Of a stretch of 6,377 bases of DNA, positions 5,504 through 6,377 are shown piece after piece. The stretch's first letter is position 1; every line of letters starts with the position of its first letter. The stretch lies in contig CANLHC010000047.1 of the NCBI GenBank assembly GCA_947490625.1, positions 1-6,377 on the forward strand, read 5' to 3'. The notes under the pieces were generated by a model that saw nothing but the letters and a program-made list of their open reading frames with translations, was not told the origin of the DNA and did not search any database. A program made the position numbers and the translations under genes. The DNA is from Candidatus Nanopelagicaceae bacterium (GTDB lineage: Bacteria; Actinomycetota; Actinomycetes; Nanopelagicales; Nanopelagicaceae).

Positions 5504-6377
5504 AGCTCATCGCAGCAATGTCAGGCGGCGTCGACTCTGCAGTTGCAGCCGCTCGCGCAGTAGAAGAAGGCCACGATGTGATTGGCGTTCATCTGGCGCT
5601 TTCTAGCAACCCACAGAAGTATCGCTCCGGCGCACGTGGCTGCTGCACAATCGAAGATTCACATGATGCCCGCCGTGCCGCAGATGTCATAGGTATACCG
5701 TTTTATATCTGGGATATGGCGGATGAATTTCATGCAGGAGTCGTTGAGAACTTTATGAGCGAATACAAGGCTGGACGCACACCCAATCCATGCCTGCGCT
5801 GTAATGAGAAGATTAAGTTCGCTGCTGTCTTAGATCGCGCAAAAGCGATGGGCTTTGATGGTGTGATCACCGGACATTATGCGCGTACTCGAGATACTGA
5901 TGCTGGAAAGACGCTGCATCGCGCAGTTGATCCGCTGAAAGATCAATCATATGTATTAGCTGTTCTTAATCGTGAGCAGATAGGTGGTGCTTTATTTCCA
6001 CTGGGCGATACCGAAAAAGTTGATATTCGTCTTGAAGCCGAACGCCGTGGGCTAGCTGTTGCGCAGAAACCAGATAGCCATGACATCTGCTTTGTTCCAT
6101 CTGGAGATAACGCCGGGTGGTTACGCGAACGAATGGGAAGTGAAGATGGTCCGATCGTTGATCAAGATGGAAAACAGATCGGAACACACAAAGGTGCTTA
6201 CACATACACAATCGGACAGCGCAAGGGTCTTGGAATAACGGTCCCTACATCAGATGGTTCACCACGATTTGTATTAAAGATTGAACCAGTAAGCAACACC
6301 GTCGTTGTCGGTGCACGCGAAGAGCTTGCAGTCACATCGATGAAGGGCGAACGCGCAATCTGGTGTGGTCCTGATAT
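5500..6377 (+). CDS. mnmA: tRNA-specific 2-thiouridylase (3' end outside window)
   Basis: The gene is open at the right edge: 292 codons are visible, probably about four-fifths of the protein, with part of the C-terminal beta-barrel missing. MnmA adenylates U34 of the tRNAs for Lys, Glu and Gln with ATP and replaces the C2 oxygen by sulfur. The PP-loop SGGVDSAVAA begins at residue 8, with Asp12 inside it. The catalytic cysteine is Cys98 in TPNPCLRCNEKIKF, and the partner cysteine that carries the incoming persulfide is Cys197 in DSHDICFVPSG. TGHYAR at 124-129, KDQSYVL at 147-153 and YTIGQRKGLGI at 236-246 are further family blocks, and GCCTIEDSHDARR at 47-59 is usual in actinobacterial members. 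The ATG at 5500 overlaps the desulfurase stop by 4 nt, with an AAAGGCGG stretch about 10 nt upstream. No in-frame stop occurs before the window ends. Identification is firm. Confidence 0.96.
   Translation, partial: MKLIAAMSGGVDSAVAAARAVEEGHDVIGVHLALSSNPQKYRSGARGCCTIEDSHDARRAADVIGIPFYIWDMADEFHAGVVENFMSEYKAGRTPNPCLRCNEKIKFAAVLDRAKAMGFDGVITGHYARTRDTDAGKTLHRAVDPLKDQSYVLAVLNREQIGGALFPLGDTEKVDIRLEAERRGLAVAQKPDSHDICFVPSGDNAGWLRERMGSEDGPIVDQDGKQIGTHKGAYTYTIGQRKGLGITVPTSDGSPRFVLKIEPVSNTVVVGAREELAVTSMKGERAIWCGPD

Noticed and set aside
5966..6211. Minus-strand open frame of 81 codons inside mnmA
   Set aside because: The plus frame encodes the conserved DSHDICFV and surrounding MnmA blocks; the antisense frame has no support.
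1..6377. Mobile element, CRISPR array, toxin-antitoxin, defence or secondary-metabolite system
   Set aside because: All eight genes are ordinary core metabolism genes in known actinobacterial orders. I saw no transposase, integrase, spaced direct-repeat array, tRNA or foreign-looking composition. The condensing enzymes match fatty-acid synthase order rather than a polyketide cluster.

Overview
The window is compact bacterial core-genome sequence of about 50% GC, with eight protein-coding genes in two divergent blocks and almost no spare DNA. Gene content and order suggest an actinobacterium. The minus-strand order fabD-fabH-acpP-fabF is the type II fatty-acid synthase operon typical of Streptomyces and relatives. 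The plus-strand order etfB-etfA-cysteine desulfurase-mnmA matches the block found in Mycobacterium and many other Actinobacteria. GC that is modest for the phylum, very short spacers and ATGA overlaps would fit a streamlined lineage such as the freshwater acI/Nanopelagicales group. That placement is inference; no rRNA or other marker is present.

Minus strand, right to left: fabD (malonyl-CoA:ACP transacylase, GTG start, 2502-1600), fabH (ketoacyl-ACP synthase III, 1596-577), acpP (acyl carrier protein, 482-234) and the first 68 codons of fabF (206 to the window edge). FabD makes malonyl-ACP on the AcpP phosphopantetheine arm, FabH condenses an acyl-CoA primer with it, and FabF elongates the chain.

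The 101-bp intergenic region 2503-2603 separates the blocks and drives both. It contains a -10 element for fabD, a well-formed -35/-10 pair for etfB, a perfect 12-bp palindrome between the etfB promoter hexamers, and a spaced 8-bp inverted repeat overlapping the fabD -10.

Plus strand, left to right: etfB and etfA (the two subunits of electron transfer flavoprotein, overlapping by 4 nt), a 27-nt spacer with its own candidate promoter, a class V cysteine desulfurase (4367-5503), and mnmA (tRNA 2-thiouridylase, from 5500 and open at the right edge), again overlapping by 4 nt. The desulfurase probably supplies persulfide sulfur to MnmA for s2U34 tRNA modification.

The clearest pattern beyond the genes concerns translation starts. 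The three genes that head transcription units (fabD, etfB, cysteine desulfurase) lack a usable Shine-Dalgarno and each has a TAnnnT hexamer ending 6-7 nt before the start codon, as expected for leaderless mRNAs. The internal genes fabH and acpP have good Shine-Dalgarno sites. I found no mobile element, CRISPR array, RNA gene or novel multigene system. No gene-free stretch exceeds 101 bp.
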